Notes: generated by a model not told the origin, from the letters alone. 64,000 nt of DNA from Mycolicibacterium brisbanense (GCF_001570425.1 NZ_BCSX01000054.1:1-64000), one strand, 5' to 3'; shown: positions 7,601 to 16,676, numbered from the stretch's first letter. Program-made: numbers and translations.

Positions 7601-9154
7601 TCAGCGGCCGGGCAACTTCTGGACGGCCTGGATCATGGGCGTCAATGCCTTCTGCCACAAGGTCTGCGAAATGCCGAGCGGCGGGTCGAGGTTGAGTACC
7701 CGTGCGGTGGAAACCGTCTGTGACTCGGTGTATTTGAGGATGCCGTCGGCCCCGTGGCGGCGACCGATGCCTGAGGCTTTCATGCCGCCCATCGGTGCCG
7801 CGGTGCTGCCGAACGCCAGCGCGTAGCCCTCGTCGACGTTGACCGTGCCGGCCTGCAACCGGGCTGCGATGGCCTCGCCCTCCGCCTTCGAGGCGGCCCA
7901 AACACTGGCGTTCAGGCCGTATTCGGTGTCGTTGGCCTTGGCTATGGCCTCCTCGACGGAATCCACCGGATAGATCGACACGAGCGGGCCGAACGTCTCG
8001 TTGCGTCCGCACTCCATCTCATCGGTCACGTCGGTCAGCACGGTCGGTTCGAAGAACAGCGGGCCGATGTCCGGACGGGCATTGCCGCCAGCGATCACCT
8101 TGGCGCCCTTGACCTTTGCGTCATCCACGTGCCCGGAGACGGTCTTGATCTGATCCTCGGAGATCAGGCTGCCCATGTCGGCGGTGAAGTCATAGGCGCC
8201 CGAGAGCTTCATGTTTCGCACCCGCTCCCCGAACTTGGCGGTGAACTCCTCGGCGATATCCCGTTCGACGTAGATGCGCTCGATGGAGATGCACAGCTGC
8301 CCGGCGTTCGAGAAGCATGCGCGGGTGGCGGCTTTGGCAACCACGTCCAGGTTCGCGCCCTTGGTGACGATCATCGGGTTCTTGCCGCCGAGTTCGGCGG
8401 AGAAACCGATCAGCCTGCGGCCGCACTGTTCGGCCAGTGAACGACCGGTGGCCGTCGACCCCGTGAACATCAGGTAGTCGCAGTTCTCCACGATCGCGGT
8501 GCCCACCACCGAACCAGGCCCGGGAACGACCGCGAACAGATCGCGGGGGAGGCCGGCCTGGTACAGCAGTTCGGCGTTGGCCAGGGTGCAGTACGGGGTT
8601 TGGCTGTCCGGCTTGACGACGACGGCGTTACCGGCGAGCAATGCCGGGATGGAGTCCGAAATCGACAGTGCCATCGGGTAATTCCACGGGGAGATCACGC
8701 CGATGACGCCCTTGGGATGGTGGTTCACCACGGTCTTGACGAAGCCGGGCAGTAGGCCCTGGACGCGCTTGGGGGAGAGCAGTTTGGCGGCCTCGCGCGC
8801 GTAGTAGCGCGAGTTGAGAATCATGTCGACGATCTCTTCCTGCGCGGCCGACCGGGCTTTGCCGGTCTCGGCTTGAGCCACGTCCATCAGGAAGTCGCGG
8901 TTCTGTGCCACCAACTCGCCGAATCGCTCGATGATCGCGCATCGGTCCTTGACCGGACGCTTTGCCCAGTTCGCCTGTGCAGCGCGGGCTTTTGCGAACG
9001 CAGCGGTGACATCCTCGGCGGTACCGACCGGGATGGTGGTCAGCTCTCTGCCGGTGAAGACCTCCTCGATCGACTTCGACTGACGCGCGTCAGGATCGGC
9101 GATCGCGACGAGGTTGCGGAGCCGGGCGAAGTCGGCGGCGGATGGAGCGGGCAT
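7601..9154 (-). CDS. gabD2: Succinate-semialdehyde dehydrogenase (NADP-type)
   Basis: 517 residues, aldehyde dehydrogenase superfamily. ISPWNYP and VVVKPDSQTP form the cofactor site, FTGSTATGRSLAEQ the Rossmann glycine turn, FSAELGGKNPM holds the general-base Glu and SNAGQLCISIERIYV the nucleophilic Cys. The length and the C-terminal extension (LDPPLGISQTLWQKAL) fit mycobacterial GabD2, which oxidises succinic semialdehyde to succinate. A GGAGGG ribosome site precedes the ATG. A TACT-GGCG-AGTA palindrome lies 13 bases upstream of the start, so a dedicated repressor is plausible. Other aldehyde substrates cannot be excluded. Confidence 0.85.
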   Translation of the reverse strand: MPAPSAADFARLRNLVAIADPDARQSKSIEEVFTGRELTTIPVGTAEDVTAAFAKARAAQANWAKRPVKDRCAIIERFGELVAQNRDFLMDVAQAETGKARSAAQEEIVDMILNSRYYAREAAKLLSPKRVQGLLPGFVKTVVNHHPKGVIGVISPWNYPMALSISDSIPALLAGNAVVVKPDSQTPYCTLANAELLYQAGLPRDLFAVVPGPGSVVGTAIVENCDYLMFTGSTATGRSLAEQCGRRLIGFSAELGGKNPMIVTKGANLDVVAKAATRACFSNAGQLCISIERIYVERDIAEEFTAKFGERVRNMKLSGAYDFTADMGSLISEDQIKTVSGHVDDAKVKGAKVIAGGNARPDIGPLFFEPTVLTDVTDEMECGRNETFGPLVSIYPVDSVEEAIAKANDTEYGLNASVWAASKAEGEAIAARLQAGTVNVDEGYALAFGSTAAPMGGMKASGIGRRHGADGILKYTESQTVSTARVLNLDPPLGISQTLWQKALTPMIQAVQKLPGR

Positions 9155-9167
9155 GGAGGACCCTCCC

Positions 9168-9179
9168 TACTGGCGAGTA
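9168..9179. promoter_or_regulatory. Candidate operator upstream of gabD2
   Basis: TACTGGCGAGTA has complementary TACT/AGTA arms around GGCG and sits 13 bases before the gabD2 start in the 196-base gap shared with the divergent VOC gene. TetR-family operators in actinobacteria often look like this. No cognate regulator gene is adjacent, other than the AraC gene 0.5 kb away. Confidence 0.4.
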
Positions 9180-9350
9180 ACTAGCGTATTAGGCCCAACC
9201 TACCCGGTACCCGTGGTCCGACCAACCCTCCGGGGAGCCAAGAAATCCGTCGAACGTCGTCTCCAACCGACAGACCTACCGGCACCGGATGGCTCGATGT
9301 TGTCCGATCTGTTCACGACTGTGCTACCCGAGCTGCTCTAACCTGCGGAT

Positions 9351-9746
9351 ATGCCTGTTCAGTTCACCTCGACCGTCGTCGAAATCGTGGCCAAAGACCT
9401 ACCCCGCTCGCTGGAGTTCTATCGGTTGCTCGGCCTCGAGGTCCCCGAGCCGGATGGACCGCACGTCGAAGTGGCCCTGCCCGGCGGCAACACGCTGGCA
9501 TTCGACACCGAGGACGTGATGGCCGGGATGCACGCCGACTGGACCCCGCCCACCTCGGCCGGCCGGGTCGCGATCGCGTTCGGTCTGGCCGCGCCCGCCC
9601 AGGTCGACGATCTCTATGGGCGGCTCACCGCTGCCGGGCACCCGGGCACGCTCAAACCGTTCGATGCGCCATGGGGCCAGCGCTACGCGACCGTCGAAGA
9701 CCCGGACGGCACCTCGGTGGACCTGTTCGCGGCGTTGCCCAGCTGA
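9351..9746 (+). CDS. VOC (glyoxalase/bleomycin-resistance fold) protein
   Basis: 131 residues, a single VOC module pair. The N-terminal half has STVVEIVAKDLPRSLEFYRLLGLEV and the C-terminal half DAPWGQRYATVEDPDGTSVDLFA with the usual final metal-ligand region. Such proteins bind a divalent metal and act as isomerases, dioxygenases or drug-binding proteins; substrate unknown. The 3' end overlaps the convergent AraC gene by 64 bases, which both reading frames seem to tolerate. Confidence 0.85.
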   Translation: MPVQFTSTVVEIVAKDLPRSLEFYRLLGLEVPEPDGPHVEVALPGGNTLAFDTEDVMAGMHADWTPPTSAGRVAIAFGLAAPAQVDDLYGRLTAAGHPGTLKPFDAPWGQRYATVEDPDGTSVDLFAALPS

Positions 9747-10399
9747 CGAAGGGGCAGCCCGGCCAGCGACCGCACCTCGCGGTACAGATGGGGCTGGTCG
9801 GCATAGCCCGCTTGGGCCGCGACGGCGGCGGGCGCGAGGCCTGACTGCAGGAGCCGCATGGCCCGTCGGAAGCGCAGGATGCGCCGCAGCTGCGCCGGAC
9901 CGTAGCCGTACACCGCCGAGCAGTGCCGCTGCAGGCTTCGGCTGGACCAGCCTGTGGCGCGGGCAATTTCGATGACGCTGGCGCCGTCGGCCAACCGTCG
10001 GGTGATCTGGTGCAGGACCGGCAGCGACCAGGGTGCGGTCTGCGCGCATGGGGAGGAGGCGACGAGCGTGCGGGCCAACCCCTCCAGTGTGGCGTCATGG
10101 CGGAGCGTGCGCAGCTCCCGCACAGCGGTCCGGGTATCGCGAAGCTCGACGGCCGGGACGCCGAGCAGTCGCGGTAGGACACCAGGTCGAAATCGCAAAC
10201 CCTGCACCGATTCCTGGCTGCCGCACGCTGTGAACGCCGTGGTGTCAGGACCGGCCACCACGAGCTCGTCGTCGAGCCGGATCAAGTCCATGCACCCGTC
10301 GGGCAACACGCGGCTGGGCGCTGCCGGACCGGTGCGCATCCACTGGCACTCGATCAAGTCAGCCAACCCGCGCGGTGGCGGCAGTTCGCGGTAGCCCAC
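9683..10399 (-). CDS. AraC-family transcriptional regulator
   Basis: 238 residues. The N-terminal half (YRELPPPRGLADLIECQW, VLPDGCMDLI) resembles the sensor domain found on many actinobacterial AraC proteins. The C-terminal half carries two helix-turn-helix units, DGASVIEIARATGWSSRSLQRHC and LAPAAVAAQAGYADQPHLYREV, typical of AraC/XylS. The GTG at 10399 starts 11 bases after the epimerase stop, avoiding the 44-base overlap that an earlier start would cause. Targets unknown; adjacent VOC and gabD2 are candidates. Confidence 0.8.
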   Translation of the reverse strand: MGYRELPPPRGLADLIECQWMRTGPAAPSRVLPDGCMDLIRLDDELVVAGPDTTAFTACGSQESVQGLRFRPGVLPRLLGVPAVELRDTRTAVRELRTLRHDATLEGLARTLVASSPCAQTAPWSLPVLHQITRRLADGASVIEIARATGWSSRSLQRHCSAVYGYGPAQLRRILRFRRAMRLLQSGLAPAAVAAQAGYADQPHLYREVRSLAGLPLRQLGNAANRSTEVPSGSSTVA

Positions 10400-10409
10400 G
10401 ACCGTGACG

Positions 10410-11405
10410 TTACCGGTCCACGACGACGTTTTTCGGCCCGAACGACGCGACAATCGCCTCCTGCGGCGGCCGCCAACGGTCGATCCCGAGGTCGGTGAGT
10501 GTGTCGGCGTCGTCGGTCGGTGTGGCGGCCGTGAGCAGCAGCGCGGCTTCGTAGCTGAGCCCGTCGCCGAGGGGCAGCACCCCGCCGACTTGGTCAGAAA
10601 GCCAGCCGATGGCTCGGAACACGCTCGGTGACAGCGGGATTCGGCGAATACTCCGTCCGGTTCCCTCCGCGAGCGCGTCGATCATCTCGTCGAACGTCAG
10701 CATGACGCCGCCGCAGACGTAGCGCCGCGGACCCCGGCCGGGTCGCATGAGCCGCACATGAACGTCGGCGACGTCGCGGACGTCGATCATCTGCATGCCG
10801 CCCCGCAGTCTGGGGGCGATCCGGGCGCGCACGATCGGCGCCCAGCCCCGCTCTGTGACGCCCGCGGCGGTGAAGTAGGCCGGTCCGACGACCGAGGACG
10901 GATAGGTGACGACGACGGGCGCGCCCTGTTGCTGCAGCCGCCGCGCCACCCGATCGGCGTAGGCCTTGGTTTGCGCGTAGGGGCTCCGCCCGGGGGCCGG
11001 TGGGGTCTCGGCGGAGATGACGCCATCGGGCGGCGGGAACAGCGCGCTGTAACTGCTCACGGAGACAACAGGATCCAGACCTGCCTCAACAGCGCGGGTC
11101 AGCACCGACTCGGTGGCGTGGGCGTTGATCTGCCACATCAACTCGGTGCGCCGTCGGTCGGTACCCACCACGCCCGCGGCGTGCAGAACGGCCTCACACT
11201 CGGCGAGCAGCTGGTCGACGATGCCGTTGTCGCGGATGTCGCCCTCGACGACCGTCAGATCGCCGACGCTCGCGAGGTGGCCGAGCACCGGATCGTCGGC
11301 GCATCCGGGCGCGGCCAACAGCCGGACCTCATGCCCGGCCTGCAGCAGTCCGCGCACGATATGAGCGCCCACATATCCTGTCCCGCCGGTCAACGCGATT
11401 CGCAC
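10410..11405 (-). CDS. NAD-dependent epimerase/dehydratase family protein
   Basis: 331 residues, extended short-chain dehydrogenase fold. It opens with MRIALTGGTGYVGAHIVRGLL (GxxGxxG), followed by VEGDIRD, VLHAAGVVG, a serine/threonine strand VVSVSSYSAL, and the active-site YAQTKAYAD (YxxxK). This subgroup includes 3-beta-hydroxysteroid dehydrogenase-like proteins, and the location three bases after fadD17 in the fadE26-fadE27-fadD17 run suggests a steroid or side-chain alcohol substrate; that is inference. Confidence 0.82.
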   Translation of the reverse strand: MRIALTGGTGYVGAHIVRGLLQAGHEVRLLAAPGCADDPVLGHLASVGDLTVVEGDIRDNGIVDQLLAECEAVLHAAGVVGTDRRRTELMWQINAHATESVLTRAVEAGLDPVVSVSSYSALFPPPDGVISAETPPAPGRSPYAQTKAYADRVARRLQQQGAPVVVTYPSSVVGPAYFTAAGVTERGWAPIVRARIAPRLRGGMQMIDVRDVADVHVRLMRPGRGPRRYVCGGVMLTFDEMIDALAEGTGRSIRRIPLSPSVFRAIGWLSDQVGGVLPLGDGLSYEAALLLTAATPTDDADTLTDLGIDRWRPPQEAIVASFGPKNVVVDR

Positions 11406-11408
11406 AGT

Positions 11409-12929
11409 TCACCTTTCGATCGGCCACACCGGATCGGCGCAGTCGATGCCCTCCGCGGACAGCTGTCGCTTGATCACCTTGAACGTCTCGGTGCGCGGCA
11501 GCCCGGTGGCGACCCGAACGTGCGCAGGCCATTGTTTGGGCCCGAGATCGGACTGGTCGGCCAGGAACGTCCGGAACGCGGCCGGATCGAACACTGCGCC
11601 CGGCCGCAGCACCAGCGCGGCCATCACCTGATCACCCACCGCCGGATCCGGGATCGGGTACACCGCTACTTCGACGATGTCGGGATAGCGCAACAGGATT
11701 CGTTCGATCGGCGCGGTACCGAGGTTCTCGCCGTCTACCCGCATCCAGTCGCCGAGCCGCCCGGCAAAATATGCGTAGCCGTTCTCGTCGCGGTAGGCCA
11801 GGTCGCCGGTGTGGTAGACACCGCCGGCCATGCGCTCGGCTTCGGCGTCCGGATCGTTGTAGTAGCCACGGAACCAGCCGCGGCCCCTCGGATTGACCAG
11901 TTCGCCGGCGACGCCCGGCGGGCAAGGCTCACCGGTGTCGATATCGAGGATCGTCACCTCATCGGTGAGCGGGCCCAGTGATCCCTCGGGAGTGTCGGGG
12001 GTGCGGGCGATCGCCACCCCACCTTCGGTGGAGCCGAACCCGTCGACGACCATCACGCCGAACCTCTTGGCGAACCGGTCGATGTCGCGCGGTGCGGCCT
12101 CGTTGCCGTACATGATCTTCAGGGGATTGTCGGCATCGTCGGGGTGGGCCTCGGTGGCCAGGATGTAGGACAGCGGTTTGCCGACGTAGTTGGCGTAGGT
12201 CGCGCCGTAACGCCGCACGTCGGAGAGGAAACCCGATGCGGAGAACCTGCGGCGCAACGCAATTGACGCGCCGGCCGCGGCAGCGACCGCCCAGCCGGCC
12301 ATGATCGCGTTGGAGTGGAACAGCGGCATCGACAGGTATGCGGTATCGGCCGCGCCGAGCCCGAAGCGCTCGGCGAGCATCCGACCGGGAAACGCGACCT
12401 TGTCGTGGGTGATCCGGACGGCCTTGGGGTCGCCGCTGGTGCCCGAGGTGAAGATCAGCATGAACAAGTCATCGGCGGAGAGGTTCCGAAACGTCACCGG
12501 GGTGCCCGCGTGCGATCCGAGTTCGCTTGCCCAGGAGGCTGATTCGACGTCGATGTGGTCGACGCCGGGTGGAACCGTTTCGGGGTTGTCGGTGAGCACC
12601 AGTTGGCAGTCGGCCCGGGCGATGTCGTTAGCCAGTGCCTCACCGCGTCGGGTCGGGTTGAGCCCCACCGGAACCAGGCCCGTCAGCCCGGCGGCCACCA
12701 GCAGGCTGGAGAAGAACGGGGTGTTGCCGAGCAACACGCCGACGTGCGGTGGCTTGGCGGGATTGAGGCGGGCCCACAAGGCCGCCGCCAGCTGGGCTCC
12801 CGCTGCGATGTGATCGGCCCAGCTGACGAATGTGTCGTCCGCGTAGATGCCGCGGTCGGTCACGTTCGCCAGCGGGGCCAGTAGTTGCGTGACGGTGGGG
12901 GCGGTCAAGCCGGCGTGCGGACTCGGCAC
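11409..12929 (-). CDS. fadD17: Steroid side-chain acyl-CoA ligase FadD17
   Basis: 506 residues, ANL ligase. Motifs: LIFTSGTSGDPKAV (P-loop), VDGFGSTEGG, GDLAYRDENGYAYFAGR, DGENLGTAPIE and the C-terminal catalytic lysine in TFKVIKRQL. FadD17 of M. tuberculosis activates cholesterol metabolites with a shortened, C5 side chain. The GTG at 12929 starts three bases after the fadE27 stop; a TTG at 12935 overlapping that stop is the alternative. Third gene of the fadE26-fadE27-fadD17 operon, which is expected to be KstR controlled. Confidence 0.9.
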   Translation of the reverse strand: MPSPHAGLTAPTVTQLLAPLANVTDRGIYADDTFVSWADHIAAGAQLAAALWARLNPAKPPHVGVLLGNTPFFSSLLVAAGLTGLVPVGLNPTRRGEALANDIARADCQLVLTDNPETVPPGVDHIDVESASWASELGSHAGTPVTFRNLSADDLFMLIFTSGTSGDPKAVRITHDKVAFPGRMLAERFGLGAADTAYLSMPLFHSNAIMAGWAVAAAAGASIALRRRFSASGFLSDVRRYGATYANYVGKPLSYILATEAHPDDADNPLKIMYGNEAAPRDIDRFAKRFGVMVVDGFGSTEGGVAIARTPDTPEGSLGPLTDEVTILDIDTGEPCPPGVAGELVNPRGRGWFRGYYNDPDAEAERMAGGVYHTGDLAYRDENGYAYFAGRLGDWMRVDGENLGTAPIERILLRYPDIVEVAVYPIPDPAVGDQVMAALVLRPGAVFDPAAFRTFLADQSDLGPKQWPAHVRVATGLPRTETFKVIKRQLSAEGIDCADPVWPIER

Positions 12930-12931
12930 AA

Positions 12932-14029
12932 TCAAGCCGGCGTGTCTGCCAATTCGCGTCCGATCCGCAGCAGCTGTCCGGTCGCGCCGCCGAGAGCGAA
13001 CTCGGTCTGCTTGGCGGCCAGGAAATAGCGATGAACCGGATGATCCATGTCGATGCCGACACCGCCGTGCACGTGCACCGTGGTGTGCGCGACCCGGTGC
13101 CCGGCCTCGGCGGCCCAGAATGCGGCGCTGGCAACGTCGATGTCGGCGGGAAGGTCCTCCGACAGCCGCCAGGCGGCTTGGGTGAGCGTCAGGCGCAGGC
13201 CCTTGAGGTCGATGTAGCCGTCGGCCAGCCGCGACGATACGGCCTGGAAGCTGCCGATCGGCCGGTCGAACTGCTCACGTTCGCGGGCGTACTCGGAGGT
13301 GAGCTCGAGCGCGCGTTCCAAGACGCCGAGCTGGTATGCGGTGCGGCCCAGGTCGGTGTGCGTCGTGAGCCAATCCACGACGTCGGCGCCGCCGACGAGG
13401 CGTCCGGCGCTCACCTCGGTGCCCTGCAACTCCAGCAGTCCGACGCTGCCGCGGGCGGTGGTGTCCAGCGCGGTCACCGTCACCCCGGGATCATCCGCGG
13501 CGACCAGGACCAGCCTTGTCCCAGAACCAGTTTCGGCCGGAACCAAGAACGCGTCGGCCACCGGTCCGAAGGAGACGAGGGTGCGGGTGCCGGTGAGGCG
13601 GTAACCGTTACCTGCGGACTGGGCCTGCACCGGGCCCTGGCCCATCTCGCCGTCGAGCGCGACCGTCAGGATCTTCTCGCCCGCCACCGCGGGCGTCGCC
13701 CACTGGGCCCGTAGCTCGTCAGATCCGAATGCGGCGAGCGCACCGGCGGCCAGCACCACCGACTCCAGGTATGGCACTGCGGCCAGCTGACGGCCCAGCG
13801 CGGTCAGCACCGCGGTCTGCTCGAGCACGCCGAAACCCCCGCCCCCCAGCGACTCTGGGGCAGCGGCCGAGAGCACGTCGGCCTCGACCAGCTTGGCCCA
13901 CAGGTCGCGGTCGAAGCGCTGCGGAAGCCCGTCGAGCTCGCGCTGATGTTCGGGAGTGCACACCGATTCGGTGATGGTGCGCACCAGGCCGCCCAGATCG
14001 TCGGCGGCTTCTGTGGTCGTGAAGTCCAT
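12932..14029 (-). CDS. fadE27: Acyl-CoA dehydrogenase FadE27 (ChsE5 subunit)
   Basis: 365 residues. The acyl-CoA dehydrogenase fold is visible from the N-terminal helical domain (FDRDLWAKLVEADVL) through the beta domain (NGYRLTGTRTLVSFGPVADAFLV) to the C-terminal helices (REREQFDRPIGSFQAVSSRLAD, HVHGGVGIDMDHPVHRYFL). With FadE26 it forms the alpha2beta2 steroid acyl-CoA dehydrogenase ChsE4-ChsE5, which desaturates the cholesterol side chain; each active site uses both subunits. It starts 13 bases after the fadE26 stop. Confidence 0.92.
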   Translation of the reverse strand: MDFTTTEAADDLGGLVRTITESVCTPEHQRELDGLPQRFDRDLWAKLVEADVLSAAAPESLGGGGFGVLEQTAVLTALGRQLAAVPYLESVVLAAGALAAFGSDELRAQWATPAVAGEKILTVALDGEMGQGPVQAQSAGNGYRLTGTRTLVSFGPVADAFLVPAETGSGTRLVLVAADDPGVTVTALDTTARGSVGLLELQGTEVSAGRLVGGADVVDWLTTHTDLGRTAYQLGVLERALELTSEYAREREQFDRPIGSFQAVSSRLADGYIDLKGLRLTLTQAAWRLSEDLPADIDVASAAFWAAEAGHRVAHTTVHVHGGVGIDMDHPVHRYFLAAKQTEFALGGATGQLLRIGRELADTPA

Positions 14030-14042
14030 TGCTGTGGTGTCC

Positions 14043-15224
14043 TTACCGGTTCACTCGGGGCAGGCCGAGGGCAACCATGCCGATGATGTCACGCTGAATC
14101 TCGTTGGTGCCGCCACCGAAGGTCAGAATCAACGCCGAGCGGTGGAAGCGTTCGACGCGGCCGCGCAGCAGCGCGCCGTGGCTGTCGCCCCGCAGTGTCG
14201 CCGATGTGCCGAGCACCTCCATGAGCAATCGATAAGCCTCGGTGGCCAACTCGGTGCCGTACACCTTGGCCGCCGATGCGTCGGCGGGGGAGGGCGCGGC
14301 GTCCTGCGCAGAGGCCAGCTCCCAGTTGATCAGCTTGAGCACCTCAGCCTTGGCGTGCACGCGGGCCAGGTTGAGCTGCACCCACTCGGCGTCGATCAGT
14401 CGCTTGCCGTGCACGTCCTTGGTGTTCTGCGCCCACTCGCGCACACCGTTCAGCGCGACGTAGATGGGCTGCGCGGAGACCAGCGCGACGCGTTCGTGGT
14501 TGAGCTGGTTGGTCACCAGCTTCCAGCCGGCGTTCTCCTCGCCGACCAGGTTGGTCACCGGGATACGCACGTCCTGGTAATAGGTGGCGCTGGTGTCGAC
14601 ACCGGACATGGTGTGCACCGGTGTCCAAGAGAAGCCTTCGGCTGTCGTGGGCATGATCAACATGGAAATCCCGCGGTGCTTCTTCGCCTCGGGGTTGGTC
14701 CGTACCGCCAGCCACACGTAGTCGGCGTATGCGATCAAGCTGGTCCACATCTTCTGGCCGTTGACGACATAGTCGTCGCCGTCGCGGACGGCGGTGGTGC
14801 GCAGCGCGGCCAGGTCGGTGCCGGCGCCCGGCTCGGAGTAACCGATCGAGAAGTGCAGCTCACCGGCGGCGATCTTGGGCAGGAAGAACTTCTTCTGCTC
14901 CTCGGTGCCGAAGTGCATGATCGTCGGGGCGACGCTGTTGATGGTCAGGAACGGCACCGGGGCGCCTGCGATCGCGGCCTCGTCGGTGAAGATCAGCCCG
15001 TCCATCGGCGGGCGGGCCTGGCCGCCGAACTCCTTCGGCCAGCTCAGCGTCAGCCAGCCGTCCTTGCCCATCTGAGCGACGGTCTCGCGGTAGACGTTGC
15101 CGCGACCCATCTCGCCCTCTGAGGAGTTGAGTGCTTCAACCCGCTCCGGCGTCATCAGCTGGGAGAAGTACGCGCGCAGTTCGCGGCGCAGCTCCTCCTG
15201 CTCCGGGGTGTAACCGATCCGCAT
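14043..15224 (-). CDS. fadE26: Acyl-CoA dehydrogenase FadE26 (ChsE4 subunit)
   Basis: 393 residues. FAD/substrate motifs include FSIGYSEPGAGTDLAALRT and DYVVNGQKMWTSLI, and the C-terminal FAD-contact segment is TFGGGTNEIQRDIIGMVALGLPR. It pairs with FadE27 as ChsE4-ChsE5 to introduce the alpha-beta double bond into CoA thioesters of cholesterol side chains, using FAD and passing electrons to electron-transfer flavoprotein. First gene of the minus-strand operon; the KstR box at 15270-15283 lies 46 bases upstream and is shared with divergent fdxD. Confidence 0.93.
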   Translation of the reverse strand: MRIGYTPEQEELRRELRAYFSQLMTPERVEALNSSEGEMGRGNVYRETVAQMGKDGWLTLSWPKEFGGQARPPMDGLIFTDEAAIAGAPVPFLTINSVAPTIMHFGTEEQKKFFLPKIAAGELHFSIGYSEPGAGTDLAALRTTAVRDGDDYVVNGQKMWTSLIAYADYVWLAVRTNPEAKKHRGISMLIMPTTAEGFSWTPVHTMSGVDTSATYYQDVRIPVTNLVGEENAGWKLVTNQLNHERVALVSAQPIYVALNGVREWAQNTKDVHGKRLIDAEWVQLNLARVHAKAEVLKLINWELASAQDAAPSPADASAAKVYGTELATEAYRLLMEVLGTSATLRGDSHGALLRGRVERFHRSALILTFGGGTNEIQRDIIGMVALGLPRVNR

Positions 15225-15269
15225 CCGCTTGCATCCTCACTGCTTGATGGACCTGAGTTCTCACCCGGT

Positions 15270-15283
15270 TGTAACACGTTCTA
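15270..15283. promoter_or_regulatory. KstR operator between fadE26 and fdxD
   Basis: TGTAACACGTTCTA, identical to the fadD19 box and an exact match to TnnAACnnGTTnnA. A -10-like TAGTCT overlaps its right end (15282-15287) on the plus strand. It is positioned to repress both divergent operons. Confidence 0.8.
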
Positions 15284-15389
15284 GTCTTGGGGTCCAGGCC
15301 GGTGCTTCACTGGCGTCGGTCGGACCGGGTCGTATTCTGTGGCTGCGTGCCGGCAGCCGGGTGCGCACACACGTCTTGAGGAGGTCGTG

Positions 15390-15581
15390 ATGCGAGTTGA
15401 AGTTGACCGTGATCGGTGTGAAGGCAATGCGGTGTGCGTGGGAATTGCCCCCGACCTGTTCGATCTCGACGACGAGGACTACGCCGTGGTGAAGGCCGAT
15501 CCGGTGCCTGCCGATCAGGAGGGGCTGGCCGAGCAATCCATCGCGGAATGCCCCCGCGCCGCCCTGCTTCGCAAAGACTAG
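15390..15581 (+). CDS. fdxD: Ferredoxin FdxD, single 3Fe-4S-type cluster
   Basis: 63 residues. MRVEVDRDRCEGNAVCVGIAPDLF gives Cys10 and Cys16 in a Cx2Nx2C pattern, with Asn at the variable position; the third ligand is in AECPRAAL. This layout suits a 3Fe-4S (or labile 4Fe-4S) ferredoxin serving cytochromes P450 or Rieske oxygenases. The GAGGAGGT ribosome site at 15378-15385 fixes the ATG at 15390. It lies directly behind a KstR box and before hsd4A, so it probably feeds electrons to sterol-oxidising P450s encoded elsewhere. Confidence 0.9.
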   Translation: MRVEVDRDRCEGNAVCVGIAPDLFDLDDEDYAVVKADPVPADQEGLAEQSIAECPRAALLRKD

Positions 15582-15650
15582 AGGCATTCATAAATGTGAC
15601 CGCACCGCGCACGCGGGAGCGGCAAGGATCAAGCGCACGCGAGGAGCGAT

Positions 15651-16565
15651 ATGACCAACGCTGATATCGACCTGTCCGGAAAAGTCGCGGTGGTGACCGG
15701 CGCGGCGGCCGGGTTGGGCCGGGCCGAGGCCATCGGGCTGGCCCGGGCCGGAGCCACTGTGGTGGTCAACGACATGGCTGCCGCGCTCGACGCGTCGGAT
15801 GTGTTCGACGAGATCGCGGCAGCAGGCTCCAAGGGCGTGGCCGTGGCAGGTGACATCAGCCAGCGTTCGACGGCCGACGAGCTCGTGCGGACCGCGGACG
15901 AGCTGGGCGGCCTGAACATCGTCGTCAACAACGCAGGCATCACCCGCGACCGCATCCTGTTCAACATGACCGACGAGGAATGGGACGCGGTCATCGCGGT
16001 CCACCTGCGCGGCCACTTCCTGCTCACCCGCAATGCGGCCACCTACTGGCGCGCGAAGGCCAAAGCAGGGGACGGCAGCGTCTACGGCCGCATCGTCAAC
16101 ACCTCGTCGGAGGCCGGCCTCTCCGGACCCGTCGGGCAGCCCAACTACGGCGCCGCAAAAGCCGGCATCACAGCCTTGACCCTCTCAGCGGCGAGGGCTC
16201 TGGAGCGCTTCGGGGTGCGGGCCAACGCCATCGCGCCGCGCGCCCGCACGGCGATGACCGCAGAGGTGTTCGGTGACGCGCCGGAGCTTGCTGACGGCGC
16301 GGTCGATCCGCTGTCCACCGATCACGTGGTCACCTTGGTGCGTTTTCTCAGCTCACCGGCAGCCGAAGCCGTCAACGGCCAGCTCTTCATCGTTTATGGT
16401 CCAACTGTCACGTTGGTCGCGGCTCCGACGGCGGAACAGCGCTTCACGGCGAATGCCGACGCGTGGGCGCCGGAGGACCTCAGCGTGACACTTCGCGATT
16501 ACTTTGCTGATCGTGACCCTGAGCGTGGATTTTCGGCCACCGCGCTCATGACGGAACGAGACTGA
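15651..16565 (+). CDS. hsd4A: 17-beta-hydroxysteroid / 3-hydroxyacyl-CoA dehydrogenase Hsd4A
   Basis: 304 residues, classical SDR with a C-terminal extension of about 60 residues. TGAAAGLG (17-23) binds the nucleotide, NNAG is at 93-96, and the catalytic Tyr166 and Lys170 lie in PNYGAAK with Ser152/153 upstream. Hsd4A oxidises 22-hydroxy cholesterol side-chain CoA esters and can act on 17-beta-hydroxysteroids. It follows fdxD by 69 bases and precedes mce4 by a 260-base regulatory gap. The gene order matches Rv3503c-Rv3502c-Rv3501c. Confidence 0.9.
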   Translation: MTNADIDLSGKVAVVTGAAAGLGRAEAIGLARAGATVVVNDMAAALDASDVFDEIAAAGSKGVAVAGDISQRSTADELVRTADELGGLNIVVNNAGITRDRILFNMTDEEWDAVIAVHLRGHFLLTRNAATYWRAKAKAGDGSVYGRIVNTSSEAGLSGPVGQPNYGAAKAGITALTLSAARALERFGVRANAIAPRARTAMTAEVFGDAPELADGAVDPLSTDHVVTLVRFLSSPAAEAVNGQLFIVYGPTVTLVAAPTAEQRFTANADAWAPEDLSVTLRDYFADRDPERGFSATALMTERD

Positions 16566-16595
16566 CCGTCTCGGAGCTGAGGATTCAGCGCCGGG

Positions 16596-16609
16596 TAGAA
16601 CACGTTCTA
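16596..16609. promoter_or_regulatory. KstR operator 1 upstream of mce4
   Basis: TAGAACACGTTCTA is an exact and nearly palindromic match to TnnAACnnGTTnnA, 30 bases after the hsd4A stop. It lies about 70 bases upstream of the -35 element of the mce4 promoter. Confidence 0.8.
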
Positions 16610-16639
16610 GAAAGGTGTCAGCGTTACGGGTCTTGATCA

Positions 16640-16670
16640 GCAAAAACGCGAGAATATTGACTGTTTTTGC
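16640..16670. repeat. 8-bp inverted repeat between the two KstR boxes
   Basis: GCAAAAAC (16640-16647) and GTTTTTGC (16663-16670) are perfect complements 15 bases apart, AT-rich against the local GC background, and end seven bases before the mce4 -35 element. It could be a second regulator's site or a weak hsd4A terminator. Confidence 0.5.
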
Positions 16671-16676
16671 CGTTCT

